From NCBI RefSeq assembly GCF_021049305.1, contig NZ_CP088081.1, positions 124,001 to 188,000 on the forward strand: a stretch of DNA of 64,000 bases, written 5' to 3'. Position numbers and translations under genes: made by a program. The notes beneath the pieces were generated by a model. The model worked only from the letters and a program-made list of their open reading frames with translations, did not search any database and was not told the origin of the DNA. Each line of letters starts with the position of its first letter. Positions within the stretch are counted from its first letter, which is position 1. Origin of the DNA: Ideonella dechloratans (GTDB taxonomy: Bacteria > Pseudomonadota > Gammaproteobacteria > Burkholderiales > Burkholderiaceae_C). Below, one piece after another: positions 16,784 through 24,635 of the stretch.

Positions 16784-17563
16784 ATGCGCCGCGAACGCCG
16801 CAATCTCTACCGACTGCTTCACGTCCAGCCCGAGGCACCGCCCGAGGTTATCAAGGCCGCGTGGCGCGCGCTGATGAGCACGCTGCGGGCCCACCCGGAC
16901 CTGGGCGGGGACCCGGAGCTGGCCGCGAGGCTGAATGCGGCTTATGAGGTGCTGAGCGATCCGGAGCGCCGGGCGGCCTATGACCGCACGCTCAAGCGCC
17001 CGCTGCGGGCTTCGTCCGTACCACCGGCGCCACCCCCTGCGGCGGCACCCAAGCCACCACCGGCCCAGGCGCCACGGGCCGCTCCGGCAGCGCCGCCTTC
17101 ACCGGCGCGGCGCGGTGCCGCACCATCACCCGCCACGGCCACACCGGCCGATTGCCCCTTCTGCGGCTTCACCCGCCGCACGCCGCTGGCCCAGGACCCG
17201 CGCTGCCTGCGCTGCGACAGCCCGCTGACGCCGGCGCCCAGCCGATCAGCGGCGCCCGAGTTGCTGGGCCGCCGCCAGAGCGAGCGCTTCGAGCGCGTGG
17301 CGATGGTCGAGGTGTGGGTCAAGGGCGATGCCCGGCCCCGCCATGCCCGGCTCAAGGACCTGTCCTTCACCGGACTGTCCCTGCTGTACCCGGTGGCGGT
17401 GCCGGTGGGCAGCATTCTGCGGGTCAAGGCGCCGCAGTTCGAGGCCCTGGTGCAGGTCGTGGCCTGCCGGGCCCAGGCCGGCCAGTTCAGCCTGCACGGC
17501 CAGCTGCTGACGCTGGCGCTGGACCGTGCCGGCCGCGGCGTCTACGTGGACGCCAAGGCTTGA
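16784..17563 (+). CDS. J-domain / zinc-ribbon / PilZ fusion protein
   Basis: 259 residues with an uncommon domain order. Residues 7-70 are a J domain (NLYRLLHVQ, HPD at 37-39, YEVLSDPERRAAYDR). A Pro/Ala-rich linker follows, then a CPFC/CLRC zinc ribbon near residues 124-147, then a PilZ domain (RRQSERFERVAMVEV, KDLSFTGLSLL). The J domain implies contact with a DnaK-type chaperone. PilZ suggests c-di-GMP binding, although the N-terminal RxxxR form here (RRQSER) is not a perfect match. It lies 36 bases after spoVR and may be cotranscribed. The exact function is unknown. Confidence 0.8.
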   Translation: MRRERRNLYRLLHVQPEAPPEVIKAAWRALMSTLRAHPDLGGDPELAARLNAAYEVLSDPERRAAYDRTLKRPLRASSVPPAPPPAAAPKPPPAQAPRAAPAAPPSPARRGAAPSPATATPADCPFCGFTRRTPLAQDPRCLRCDSPLTPAPSRSAAPELLGRRQSERFERVAMVEVWVKGDARPRHARLKDLSFTGLSLLYPVAVPVGSILRVKAPQFEALVQVVACRAQAGQFSLHGQLLTLALDRAGRGVYVDAKA

Positions 17564-17579
17564 GCCTCAGTCAGGCCGT

Positions 17580-18290
17580 TCAGGGCAGGGTGCAGCTGCC
17601 GCTGCCCCCGTCGCGCACATAGGCGTCGGTGAACAGGCTGCCGGCCGCCACCGTGACCACGTTCAGGCCCGCGGCCAGGAACAGCGTGGCCCTGGGCCGG
17701 CTGCTGCTCAGCTGGGTCAGCGGCACGGTGTTGAGGCTCACGTTGAGCACGGTGCCGCCGTTGTCGAACAACGTGACGTAGGGCTGGGCCAGGCCCGTTT
17801 GCGGGTTCAGCGCGCAGCCTGGCGTCACCGTGGCGTAGGACGTGCCGCTGGCCGCGGTTTCCAGGTCGCCCGAGACGCTGTTGCCCCGGGTGTCCGGAAT
17901 GCAGACGTTGGGCTGGCCGGGAAAGGTGGGCGTGGCATCGAAGATGTAGCGGTCGGCCACCCGGGCGCTCAGGGCCACCTGCACCGTGTTGGGTTTGGCG
18001 GCCAGCCACACCGTGGCATCCGGCTGGGCGGCCGTCACCTGGGTCACCTGTGTCCCGTTGAGGCTGACCGTGGCGCGCGCCCGTTTGGTGGGCTGGTAGA
18101 GGCCCGCCATCACCCGCGGCGACAGGCCCGCCGCGGGATGCAGCGCGCAGGACAGGGCGCTGTCGGCGTAGGTCTTGCCGCTGGGGCCGACCTGGATGCC
18201 GGCCGCACCCGCCTGCAGGGCGGTGGTGGCCAGGGCGGCCAGCAGAGGGCCACGCAGCAGGCGACGGGCGTTGGAGACGGGGTGGCGCAT
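17580..18290 (-). CDS. Exported protein with internal duplication, unknown function
   Basis: 236 residues with a signal peptide (LLRGPLLAALATTALQAGAAG). Two similar halves are visible: one around RARATVSLNGTQVTQV with ATVWLAAKPNTVQVAL, the other around TVLNVSLNTVPLTQL with ATLFLAAGLNVVTVA. Each is preceded by a Cys-Ala-Leu/His-Pro type segment (SCALHPAAGLSP, GCALNPQTGLAQP). The protein ends GGSGSCTLP, recalling the GGGGC start of JDVT-CTERM tails but without a membrane segment. Its promoter contains the same palindrome found upstream of the 52-kb operon. It is convergent with the J/PilZ gene. Confidence 0.7.
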   Translation of the reverse strand: MRHPVSNARRLLRGPLLAALATTALQAGAAGIQVGPSGKTYADSALSCALHPAAGLSPRVMAGLYQPTKRARATVSLNGTQVTQVTAAQPDATVWLAAKPNTVQVALSARVADRYIFDATPTFPGQPNVCIPDTRGNSVSGDLETAASGTSYATVTPGCALNPQTGLAQPYVTLFDNGGTVLNVSLNTVPLTQLSSSRPRATLFLAAGLNVVTVAAGSLFTDAYVRDGGSGSCTLP

Positions 18291-18322
18291 GGCTGGCTTT
18301 CGGCTGGCTGAGGAGGGGGTCG

Positions 18323-18353
18323 ATTATGTGCAAATTGCACACTTACGGGTCAA
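18323..18353 (-). promoter_or_regulatory. Promoter with palindromic operator, upstream of exported protein
   Basis: On the minus strand TTGACC (-35) and CATAAT (-10) are separated by 19 bases. The perfect palindrome TGTGCAATTTGCACA (18327-18341) fills the spacer and overlaps the -10 box, the classic position for a repressor. The same core occurs only once more in the window, upstream of the gene at 52 kb. Confidence 0.55.
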
Positions 18354-18384
18354 CCCCCCTGTTTGATGCCATCCCCGGCGGTCC

Positions 18385-18700
18385 TCAGGCCTGGAAGATC
18401 TTGCCCGGGTTCAGGATCTGGTGCGGGTCCAGCGCGGCCTTGAGGGCACGCATCATCGCCACGCCGCCCTCGCCGGCTTCCTCCCGCAGAAAGCCCTGCT
18501 TGTGCAGGCCGATGCCATGTTCGCCGGTGCAGGTGCCGCCGCTGGCGATGGCCCGGCGCACCAGCCGCTCGTTGAGCTGCTCCACCACCTCGCGCTCCTC
18601 GGGCTGCGCCGGGTCGATCAGGTAGATCATGTGGAAGTTGCCGTCGCCCACATGGCCCACCGCGGCATGCGGCAGGCCGGTGGCCGCCGCTTCTTCCAGG
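18385..18700 (-). pseudogene. FAD-linked oxidase (GlcD-type), C-terminal fragment cut off by IS21 element
   Basis: This fragment holds the C-terminal 102 residues of an FAD-binding glycolate/D-lactate oxidase-type protein, with GHVGDGNFHMIYLIDP, GTCTGEHGIGLHKQGF and LDPHQILNPGKIF. The N-terminal part lies beyond the 2656-bp insertion. Joining base 21357 to 18693 on the minus strand (dropping the element and one target copy) gives an uninterrupted reading frame, so the disruption is recent and due only to the insertion. The fragment lacks the flavin-binding half and should be non-functional. Confidence 0.93.
18694..18700. repeat. Target site duplication, left copy
   Basis: TTCCAGG flanks the IS21 element directly on the left and recurs on the right (21357-21363). 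Seven base pairs is within the 4-8 bp usual for this family. Confidence 0.85.
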
Positions 18701-18712
18701 TGCGCATTCCAC

Positions 18713-18774
18713 TGATGGCGGACAGTGATTCCATTCCCATCGCGGACAGCGTTCCAGGCGATGGCGGACACGTT
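18713..18774 (+). repeat. Left-end transposase-binding repeats of the IS21 element
   Basis: Three copies of a roughly 20-bp unit with core ATGGCGGACA (second copy ATCGCGGACA), each with a following TTCCA or TT remnant, spaced 22-24 bp. A further copy in the opposite orientation lies at 18813-18833. Arrays of this type at both ends are typical of IS21 and serve as transposase-binding sites. Confidence 0.8.
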
Positions 18775-18853
18775 GCGCGGGTGTCCTGAGTGACGCTCAA
18801 ATCGTAGCCGAAGTGTCCGCCATCAGCGTGGAATGGCGGTCGGCGCGGCCGGC

Positions 18854-19591
18854 TCAGACGGCCTTTGCCAGCTTTCTCATCGACTCGCCCTTGAGGGCTA
18901 TCTTGTGCGAGCCGTGCACGATGCGGTCCAGGATGGCGTCGGCCAGCGTGGGCTCGTCCAGCCAGGCGTGCCAGGCCGTCACCGGCAACTGGCTGGTGAT
19001 GAGCGTCGAGCGCGCACCCACCCGGTCGTCGAGCAACTCCAGCAGGTCGTTTCGCTCGTGCGCGGCAATCGGCGCGATGCCGAAGTCGTCCAGGATGAGC
19101 AGGTCCAGCCGCGCCAGTTGCGCCAGCCGTTTGCCCAGGCTGCCATCGCCGTGGGCCACGTGCAACTCCTGCAGCAGCCGTGGCGCGCGGGTGTAGAGCA
19201 CCGAGAAGCCCAGACGCGCGGCCTGCTGCCCCAGTGCGCAGGCAAGCCACGTCTTGCCGCACCCGGTGGCGCCGGTCAGCAGCACGTTGTGGCCATGGCG
19301 CAGCCAGTCGCCGCCGGCCAGGCTGGTGATGACCTCCCGGCCCAGGCCCCGGCTGGCGCGCCAGTCGATGTCCTCCAGGCAGGCACTGGAGACCTTCAGG
19401 CGGGCCGCCTTGAGCAGGCGCTCCAGGCGTTTGCTGTCACGCCAGTCCACCTCGCGCTGCACCAGCAGCGCCAGACGTTGTTCAAAGGGCAGTTCGCTGG
19501 CTGTGATGTGGGTGGCCGCGTCGCTGAGGGCGGCCACCATGCCGTCCAGGCGCAGGGCGCGCAGTTGGTTCAAGGTCTGTTCGTTGAGCAT
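18854..19591 (-). CDS. istB: IS21-family helper ATPase IstB
   Basis: 245-residue AAA+ ATPase that helps the IstA transposase choose target DNA. Visible are the N-terminal MLNEQTLNQLRALRLDGM, Walker A LLTGATGCGKTWLACALG, Walker B LLILDDFGIAP and the C-terminal GSHKIALKGESMRK. It is full length, 36 bases after istA. Confidence 0.95.
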   Translation of the reverse strand: MLNEQTLNQLRALRLDGMVAALSDAATHITASELPFEQRLALLVQREVDWRDSKRLERLLKAARLKVSSACLEDIDWRASRGLGREVITSLAGGDWLRHGHNVLLTGATGCGKTWLACALGQQAARLGFSVLYTRAPRLLQELHVAHGDGSLGKRLAQLARLDLLILDDFGIAPIAAHERNDLLELLDDRVGARSTLITSQLPVTAWHAWLDEPTLADAILDRIVHGSHKIALKGESMRKLAKAV

Positions 19592-19627
19592 GGTTCTTCC
19601 TTGTTGGGTTTGCTTGCGCGTTGGAGC

Positions 19628-21172
19628 TCAGTGGTAGTAGTCCGGCCCGCGCACGTTCTCGTGCAGCGGCAGGCTCGCCTGTGCGGCCATCGGCGCATCC
19701 AGCGGCCGCTGGTCCAGGCCGCAGCCCAGGATGGAGGCGATGCTCTTGTAGGACGGTGAGCGAATCGACTGCGCCCGCGCACAGGCGGCCTCCAGCCGGT
19801 CAGCCCCGTACTCACGGCCCAGGCGCATGAGGCCCAGACAGGAGCGGTAACCCTGCTCGGGATGCTGGCGGTGCTCCATCTGCCAGCGCACCACGGCGGC
19901 GGTGGCCGCACCCACGCGCTCGCCCCAGGCGATGAGCTTGGCCGGCGTCCACTGCAGGTGCGCCCGGTGCGAGGCCGGCATGTGCTCAGGTGTGGTGGTG
20001 TGTGCACCCCGGCGGGGATTGAGGGCGTGGGCGGCCACCCGTTTGCCGCCATGCAGGACTTCGACCGTGCCGGCCGTGATGCGCAACTCCACCGGCTCGC
20101 CCACCAGGGCGTGGGGCACCGAGTAGTAGTGGCCATCGAGCTCGACGTGGTAATCGATGTTGACGCGGGCGGGTTTGAAGCGCGCGATGGGCATGCGCAC
20201 CGCCGGCAGGGGGCGCAGGGCCGGCCGGTCAAGCTCGGCGAAGGCACTGGCGCGGTTGCCCGGCAGCTTCTTGAACGCGCGCTGGTTCAAGTCCACCAGC
20301 AAGGCGGCAATCGCCCGGTTGAGCTCGGCCAGGCTGAAGAAGGTCTGGTGGCGCAGCCGGGCCAGAATCCAGCGCTCGACCACCTGCACGGCGACCTCCA
20401 CCTTGGGTTTGTCGCGTGGCTTGGCCGGGCGCGCGGGCATCACGGCCAGGCTGTAGTGCGCACAGAGTTCTTCGAGCAGGCGGTGCGCGGTGGGCTCGTA
20501 GCGGTCGGGGCGGGCCATGAGGGCGCGCGGCTGGTCGGGCACCAGCAGGCGGGGCACGCCGCCGATGAACTCCAGCGTGGCAATGATGCTGGCCACCCAG
20601 TCAGCGGCCTTCTGGCTGGCAGTGGCGCAGGCGTAGGTGTAGTTCGATGCGCCCAGCACTGCCACGAAGACCTGGGCCGGGCGTATCTCGCCGGTGCTGG
20701 CGTCCACGACGGGCACGGTCTGGCCGGCGTAGTCCACGAAGAGCTTGTCACCGCCCGAGTGGGTCTGGCGCATGGAGCGCTGCAGGCGCCGGGCCCAAGC
20801 CTTGTACTTCTCGCAGAAGGCGCTGTACTTGTACGCCTGACCGCTGTGCTGTTGCTGGTATTCCTCCCACAGCAGCTGCAGCGTCACGCCAGGTCGGCGC
20901 AGTTCGCGGTGGATGTGGGCGTGGTCGGGTTCGAGGTGCCGGGACTCGCGCGCCACGGGTGGCTTGTAAAGCCGGGCCTGGAGTTCGTCGTCGTTCAGGC
21001 TCTGGGCCGTAGCCCAGTCCACGCCGGCCACGCGCGCGTAGCTGGCTATCTCGCTGACAGTGGATTTGGAGATGCCGAGGGCGGCACCGATTTGACGGGT
21101 GCTCAAGGCCCCGCGGTGCAGCAGTTGCAGTGTGTGTCGTAGTTTGCTCATGGTGACCCTGGGTGTGGGCAT
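19628..21172 (-). CDS. istA: IS21-family transposase IstA
   Basis: 514-residue DDE transposase. An N-terminal HTH region (STRQIGAALGISKSTVSEIASYARV, residues about 21-45) is followed by the catalytic core with LFVDYAGQTVPV, VAVLGASNYTYA and a C-terminal Mu-type segment (FKPARVNIDYHVELDGHYYSVP over residues 342-363). The ATG used has GGAG seven bases upstream; an alternative start is seven codons later. No frameshift or stop is seen, so the transposase appears intact. Confidence 0.95.
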   Translation of the reverse strand: MPTPRVTMSKLRHTLQLLHRGALSTRQIGAALGISKSTVSEIASYARVAGVDWATAQSLNDDELQARLYKPPVARESRHLEPDHAHIHRELRRPGVTLQLLWEEYQQQHSGQAYKYSAFCEKYKAWARRLQRSMRQTHSGGDKLFVDYAGQTVPVVDASTGEIRPAQVFVAVLGASNYTYACATASQKAADWVASIIATLEFIGGVPRLLVPDQPRALMARPDRYEPTAHRLLEELCAHYSLAVMPARPAKPRDKPKVEVAVQVVERWILARLRHQTFFSLAELNRAIAALLVDLNQRAFKKLPGNRASAFAELDRPALRPLPAVRMPIARFKPARVNIDYHVELDGHYYSVPHALVGEPVELRITAGTVEVLHGGKRVAAHALNPRRGAHTTTPEHMPASHRAHLQWTPAKLIAWGERVGAATAAVVRWQMEHRQHPEQGYRSCLGLMRLGREYGADRLEAACARAQSIRSPSYKSIASILGCGLDQRPLDAPMAAQASLPLHENVRGPDYYH

Positions 21173-21238
21173 CGCTGGCTCCGGTCAAAAAAACCGGGCA
21201 GCGTATGCCGCGTTCGGGTCACTCAGAACACCCCGCAG

Positions 21239-21351
21239 GTGTCCGCCATCAGTTTGGAATGCTGTCCGCCTTCAGCGTGGAACACTGTCCGCCATCATGG
21301 TGGAACACTGTCCGCCATCAGCGTGGAATCGTGTCCGCCATCGCGTGGAAT
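21239..21351 (-). repeat. Right-end array: five 23-bp tandem repeats of the IS21 element
   Basis: Five copies of a unit like CTGTCCGCCATCAGCGTGGAA begin at 21239, 21262, 21285, 21308 and 21331, a strict 23-bp period. They are the inverse complement of the left-end units. They fill the space between istA and the right terminus and presumably bind the transposase. Confidence 0.88.
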
Positions 21352-21356
21352 ACGCA

Positions 21357-21363
21357 TTCCAGG
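21357..21363. repeat. Target site duplication, right copy
   Basis: TTCCAGG, identical to the left copy at 18694-18700, directly abutting the right terminus (...TACGCA) of the IS21 element. Confidence 0.85.
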
Positions 21364-22463
21364 GCCTGCACCACGTTCTCGGCCAGGCGCGAGATGGGCA
21401 CGCAGGCGTCGGTGGTGATGGCGCGGCTGCCCGGGCGCATCTGCAGGGTCGAGAAGAAGGCGTGGTGGCGCGCCGCCCACAGCCGGGTGCGCTCCTCGGG
21501 CGTGGTGGCCCACTGGAAGTCTTCGCCGCCGTGCTCGCGGGCCAGCTCCTGAGCCACCGCCGTCTGCTCGGCCACGCCCGCCGGGCTGCCGTGGAACTCC
21601 ATCAGCAGCAGCGGGCTTTCCTTCAGCCCCAGGTGGTCGCGCGCGTTGACGGCGCGCACCGCGTGCGCATCCATCAGCTCGCAGCGGGCGATGGGCACGC
21701 CCATCTGGATGAGGGCGATGGTGGTTTGCACGGCGCTGGCCACATCGGGGAAGGAGCAGATGGCCGCCGCCACATGCTCGGGCAGCGGATGCAGGCGCAG
21801 CGTGATGTCGGTGATGACGCCCAGCGTGCCTTCGCTGCCCACCAGCAGCCGGGTCAGGTCGTAGCCGGCGCTGGACTTGCGCGCCCGGGTGCCGGTGCGG
21901 ATCACCTCGCCCTGGGCCGTCACCACTGTCAGACCCAGCACGTTCTCGCGCATGGTGCCATAGCGCACTGCGTTCGTGCCGGAAGCCCGGGTGGCCGTCA
22001 TGCCGCCGATGGACGCGTCCGCCCCCGGGTCGATGGGAAAGAACAGCCCGGCGTGGCGCACCGCCTGGTTGAGCTGGCTGCGCAGCACGCCGGCCTGCAC
22101 CGTCACCGTCAGGTCCTCGGGCTGCAGCGCCAGCACCTGGCTCATGCGTGACAGGTCCAGCGACAGGCCGCCCTGCACCGCCAGCAGATGGCCCTCCAGC
22201 GAGGAACCAGCGCCGTAGGGGATGACCGGCACCTTGTGTTGCGCGGCCAGACGCACCGCCTCGGCCACGTCCTCGGTGGAATGGCAGAACAGCACCGCGT
22301 CGGGTGGCGGCACGTCGAAGGGGGATTCGTCGCGCCCATGCTGCTGCCGCACCGCCGCCGCGGTGGAGAGCTGGGCGCCGAAGCGGGCCTGGAGTTGGGC
22401 CAGCATCTCGGCGGGCAGCGGGCGCGGGGGCTGGGACATGCCGGGAGGGCTGGAGGCGTTCAT
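21357..22463 (-). pseudogene. FAD-linked oxidase (GlcD-type), N-terminal fragment cut off by IS21 element
   Basis: 369 codons containing the PP-loop FAD-binding domain (VIPYGAGSSLEGHLL, GADASIGGMTATRASGTNA, YDLTRLLVGSEGTLGVITDI) and most of the substrate-side domain. It ends at ...VVQALE where the IS begins and then reads into the element to a stop at 21318. With the C-terminal part it would give about 471 residues, the normal length for glycolate/D-lactate oxidase GlcD-type enzymes. The start chosen (MNASSPPGMSQ) lacks a clear ribosome-binding site; MSQPPRP eight codons on is an alternative. Confidence 0.92.
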
Positions 22464-22637
22464 GGGGGCAGGGCAAAGCCGTGATCCGGCCATTGCACCG
22501 CATTCCGGCTGCGCGGGGGAGCGCGACGACCCGGTGATTCGTGCAAACAATGCATGAATGATGTTCGTCCGGATGTCTTTATCCGACCCGGCACACGAAA
22601 CTACGCTTTCGGGTCCACAAAGTCACGGGAGCAAGAC

Positions 22638-23621
22638 ATGTCGCAACAGGTGCGGGCCATCCGTCTGGAGGCCTTCGGCGGACCCGAGGTCATGCAGCTG
22701 GTGAACGTGGCGCCGCAGGCCCCTGGGCCCGGCGAGGTCTGGCTGGAGCAGCTGGCCATCGGCGTCAACCCGCTGGATGTGCTGCAGCGCAAGGGGTCGG
22801 TGCCGCTGCCCTTGCCCACCGGCTTGGGCCTGGAAGGGGCGGGCCGGGTGGCGGCGGTGGGCGAGGGCGTCCATCATCTGGCAGTCGGGGACCTGGTGGG
22901 CTACGCCACCGGGCCGCTGGGCGCCTACGCCAGCGCGCGCTGCTTTCCGGCCGAGCGCCTGGTGCGTCTGCCGGCCGGCTTCTCGCCCGAACTGGCCGCG
23001 GCCACGCTGTTCAAGGGGATCACCGCCCAGTACCTGCTCAAGACCACCGGCCAGGTGACCGCCGGCATGCGGGTGCTGATCTACGGCGCCGGTGGGGCGG
23101 TGGGGCAGCTGATGGCGGCTTGGGCCCGTCACCTCGGCGCGCAGGTCCTGGGCGTGGTGTCCAAGCCGGCCAGCGTTGCACGGGCCGAGGCGGCCGGCTG
23201 CCACAGCGTCTTCGTCTTCGATCCGGCCACCCTGCCGACCCAGGTGGCCCAGGCCACCCAGGGCCAGAAGGCCGACGTGGTCTACGACGGCGTGGGCCGC
23301 GACAGCTGGGCCGCCTCGCTGGACTGTCTGCGCCCGCGCGGCCTGATGGTGTCCTTCGGTGCCACCTCCGGCCCGCCGCCAGCGGTGGAGGTGGCCACAC
23401 TCAACGCCAAGGGCTCGCTCTTTCTCACCCGGCCCTCGCTGGCCGCCCACACCGCCACCGCGGCCGAGTACCAGGGCCGGGCTCAGGACGTGCTGGCGGC
23501 GGTGACGGCCGGCATCCTGCGGCCCCGGGTCTGGCGCCGCTATCCGCTGGCCGAGGTGGCGGCCGCCCATGCCGACCTGGAACAGGGACGCAGCCAGGGC
23601 GCCCTGGTGCTGACGCCCTGA
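22638..23621 (+). CDS. Zinc-independent quinone oxidoreductase (QOR-type MDR)
   Basis: 327 residues of the medium-chain dehydrogenase/reductase superfamily, quinone oxidoreductase branch. The GroES-like N-terminal domain reads VRAIRLEAFGGPEVMQLV; the NADPH-binding region reads VLIYGAGGAVGQLMAAWA. The catalytic-zinc Cys/His ligands are absent, as in QOR enzymes. The ATG is preceded by CGGGAGCAAG. The physiological substrate is unknown. The preceding gap (22464-22637) shows no gene. Confidence 0.88.
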   Translation: MSQQVRAIRLEAFGGPEVMQLVNVAPQAPGPGEVWLEQLAIGVNPLDVLQRKGSVPLPLPTGLGLEGAGRVAAVGEGVHHLAVGDLVGYATGPLGAYASARCFPAERLVRLPAGFSPELAAATLFKGITAQYLLKTTGQVTAGMRVLIYGAGGAVGQLMAAWARHLGAQVLGVVSKPASVARAEAAGCHSVFVFDPATLPTQVAQATQGQKADVVYDGVGRDSWAASLDCLRPRGLMVSFGATSGPPPAVEVATLNAKGSLFLTRPSLAAHTATAAEYQGRAQDVLAAVTAGILRPRVWRRYPLAEVAAAHADLEQGRSQGALVLTP

Positions 23622-23654
23622 GCCGCCGAGCCCACGCCCGGAGATCTGCCGCGG

Positions 23655-24635
23655 ATGGATGTCTTCGACCCCCAGCACGCCGATGAACAGGCCGCCCTGC
23701 TGGCCCTGCACGCGCTGGGCTCCTTCGCCGCGGCCGGGCGGGTGCTGCAGCGCCACCCCTCGGTGCTGTCGCGCCGCCTGAGCGCGCTGGAGGCCCGCCT
23801 GGGCGTGCGCCTGGTCGAGCGCTCCACCCGCCAGCTGCGCTTCACCGATGCCGGGCAGCGCCTGGTCGAGCGCCTGCAGCAGGCCCGGCAACTGCTGGAG
23901 GAGGCCGAGCAGGAAGCCCGTCAGACCGCGCGGGAGGTGCGCGGGCGGCTGCGTCTGGCGCTGCCCGCGGCCATGGGGCGACGCCTGCTCAGTCCCATGA
24001 TCGCGGCCTTCGGGCTGGCCCACCCGGAGGTGACGCTGGAGGTCGAATACGGCGAACGCTTCGTCGACCTGGTGGGCGAGCGCTTCGACGCCGCGCTGCG
24101 CATCGGTGAGCTGGCCGACAGCCGGCTGGTGGCGATCAAGCTGCATGACCACGCGCGCTGGCTCGGCGCGTCGCCGGCCTACCTGGCCCGCCACGGCACG
24201 CCGGCCGAGCCGCAGGACCTGCGGCAGCACAACTGCCTGGGCTTCACCGGCCTGGCCAGCTTCCCGCAGTGGCGGCTGGAGCGAGCGGGGCAGGGGGGGG
24301 CGATGGAGGTGCCGATGCAGGTGGTGCCCGTGCGCGGCAGCCTGACCAGCAACGACAACGAGGCCCTGCTGAACGCCGCGCTGGCCGGTGTGGGCATCCT
24401 GGCGGCGGGCGATTGGCTGCTCGGCCCCGACCTGGCCGCGGGCCGGCTGCAGCGCGTGCTGCCCGGCTGGCAGCTGCGGGGCGACGGCGGCATCTACCTG
24501 GTGCGGCCCTCGGCCCAGTACACCTCGGCGGCCCTGGCCGCCTTCCGCGCCTGGGTCCAGCAGTGGTTCCAGACCCAGCCACCCTGGTGTGGCACGGCCG
24601 CACCCATCCCCGTTTCGTCGACCGATCTGTCATGA
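23655..24635 (+). CDS. LysR-family transcriptional regulator
   Basis: 326 residues. The N-terminal winged HTH (residues 10-65, with LGSFAAAGRVLQRHPSVLSRRL and RLGVRLVERSTRQLRFTDAG split over adjacent stretches) precedes a linker and a periplasmic-binding-like effector domain (from about 95, VRGRLRLALPAAMGRRLL). Its last bases overlap the start of the EamA transporter gene (ATGA), so the two are translationally coupled and likely functionally linked. The inducer is unknown. Confidence 0.9.
   Translation: MDVFDPQHADEQAALLALHALGSFAAAGRVLQRHPSVLSRRLSALEARLGVRLVERSTRQLRFTDAGQRLVERLQQARQLLEEAEQEARQTAREVRGRLRLALPAAMGRRLLSPMIAAFGLAHPEVTLEVEYGERFVDLVGERFDAALRIGELADSRLVAIKLHDHARWLGASPAYLARHGTPAEPQDLRQHNCLGFTGLASFPQWRLERAGQGGAMEVPMQVVPVRGSLTSNDNEALLNAALAGVGILAAGDWLLGPDLAAGRLQRVLPGWQLRGDGGIYLVRPSAQYTSAALAAFRAWVQQWFQTQPPWCGTAAPIPVSSTDLS

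Larger units (their letters stand above)
18701..21356 (-). mobile_element. Complete IS21-family insertion sequence, 2656 bp
   Basis: It carries istA and istB in tandem on the minus strand and ends in imperfect inverted repeats (TGCGCATTCCAC at the left; TGCGTATTCCAC on the complement of the right). It also carries multiple internal copies of a GATGGCGGACA-type repeat at both ends and is flanked by 7-bp target duplications. Both genes are intact, so it could be active. It splits the FAD oxidase gene and restores its frame when removed in silico. Transcription of its genes runs in the direction of the disrupted host gene. Confidence 0.95.

Noticed and set aside
18701..18710. Alternative 9-bp duplication TGGAATGCG as the IS target site
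   Set aside because: Using it breaks the reading frame of the oxidase; TTCCAGG restores both frame and expected length, so the shared TGGAATGCG-like bases are the IS inverted-repeat tips.
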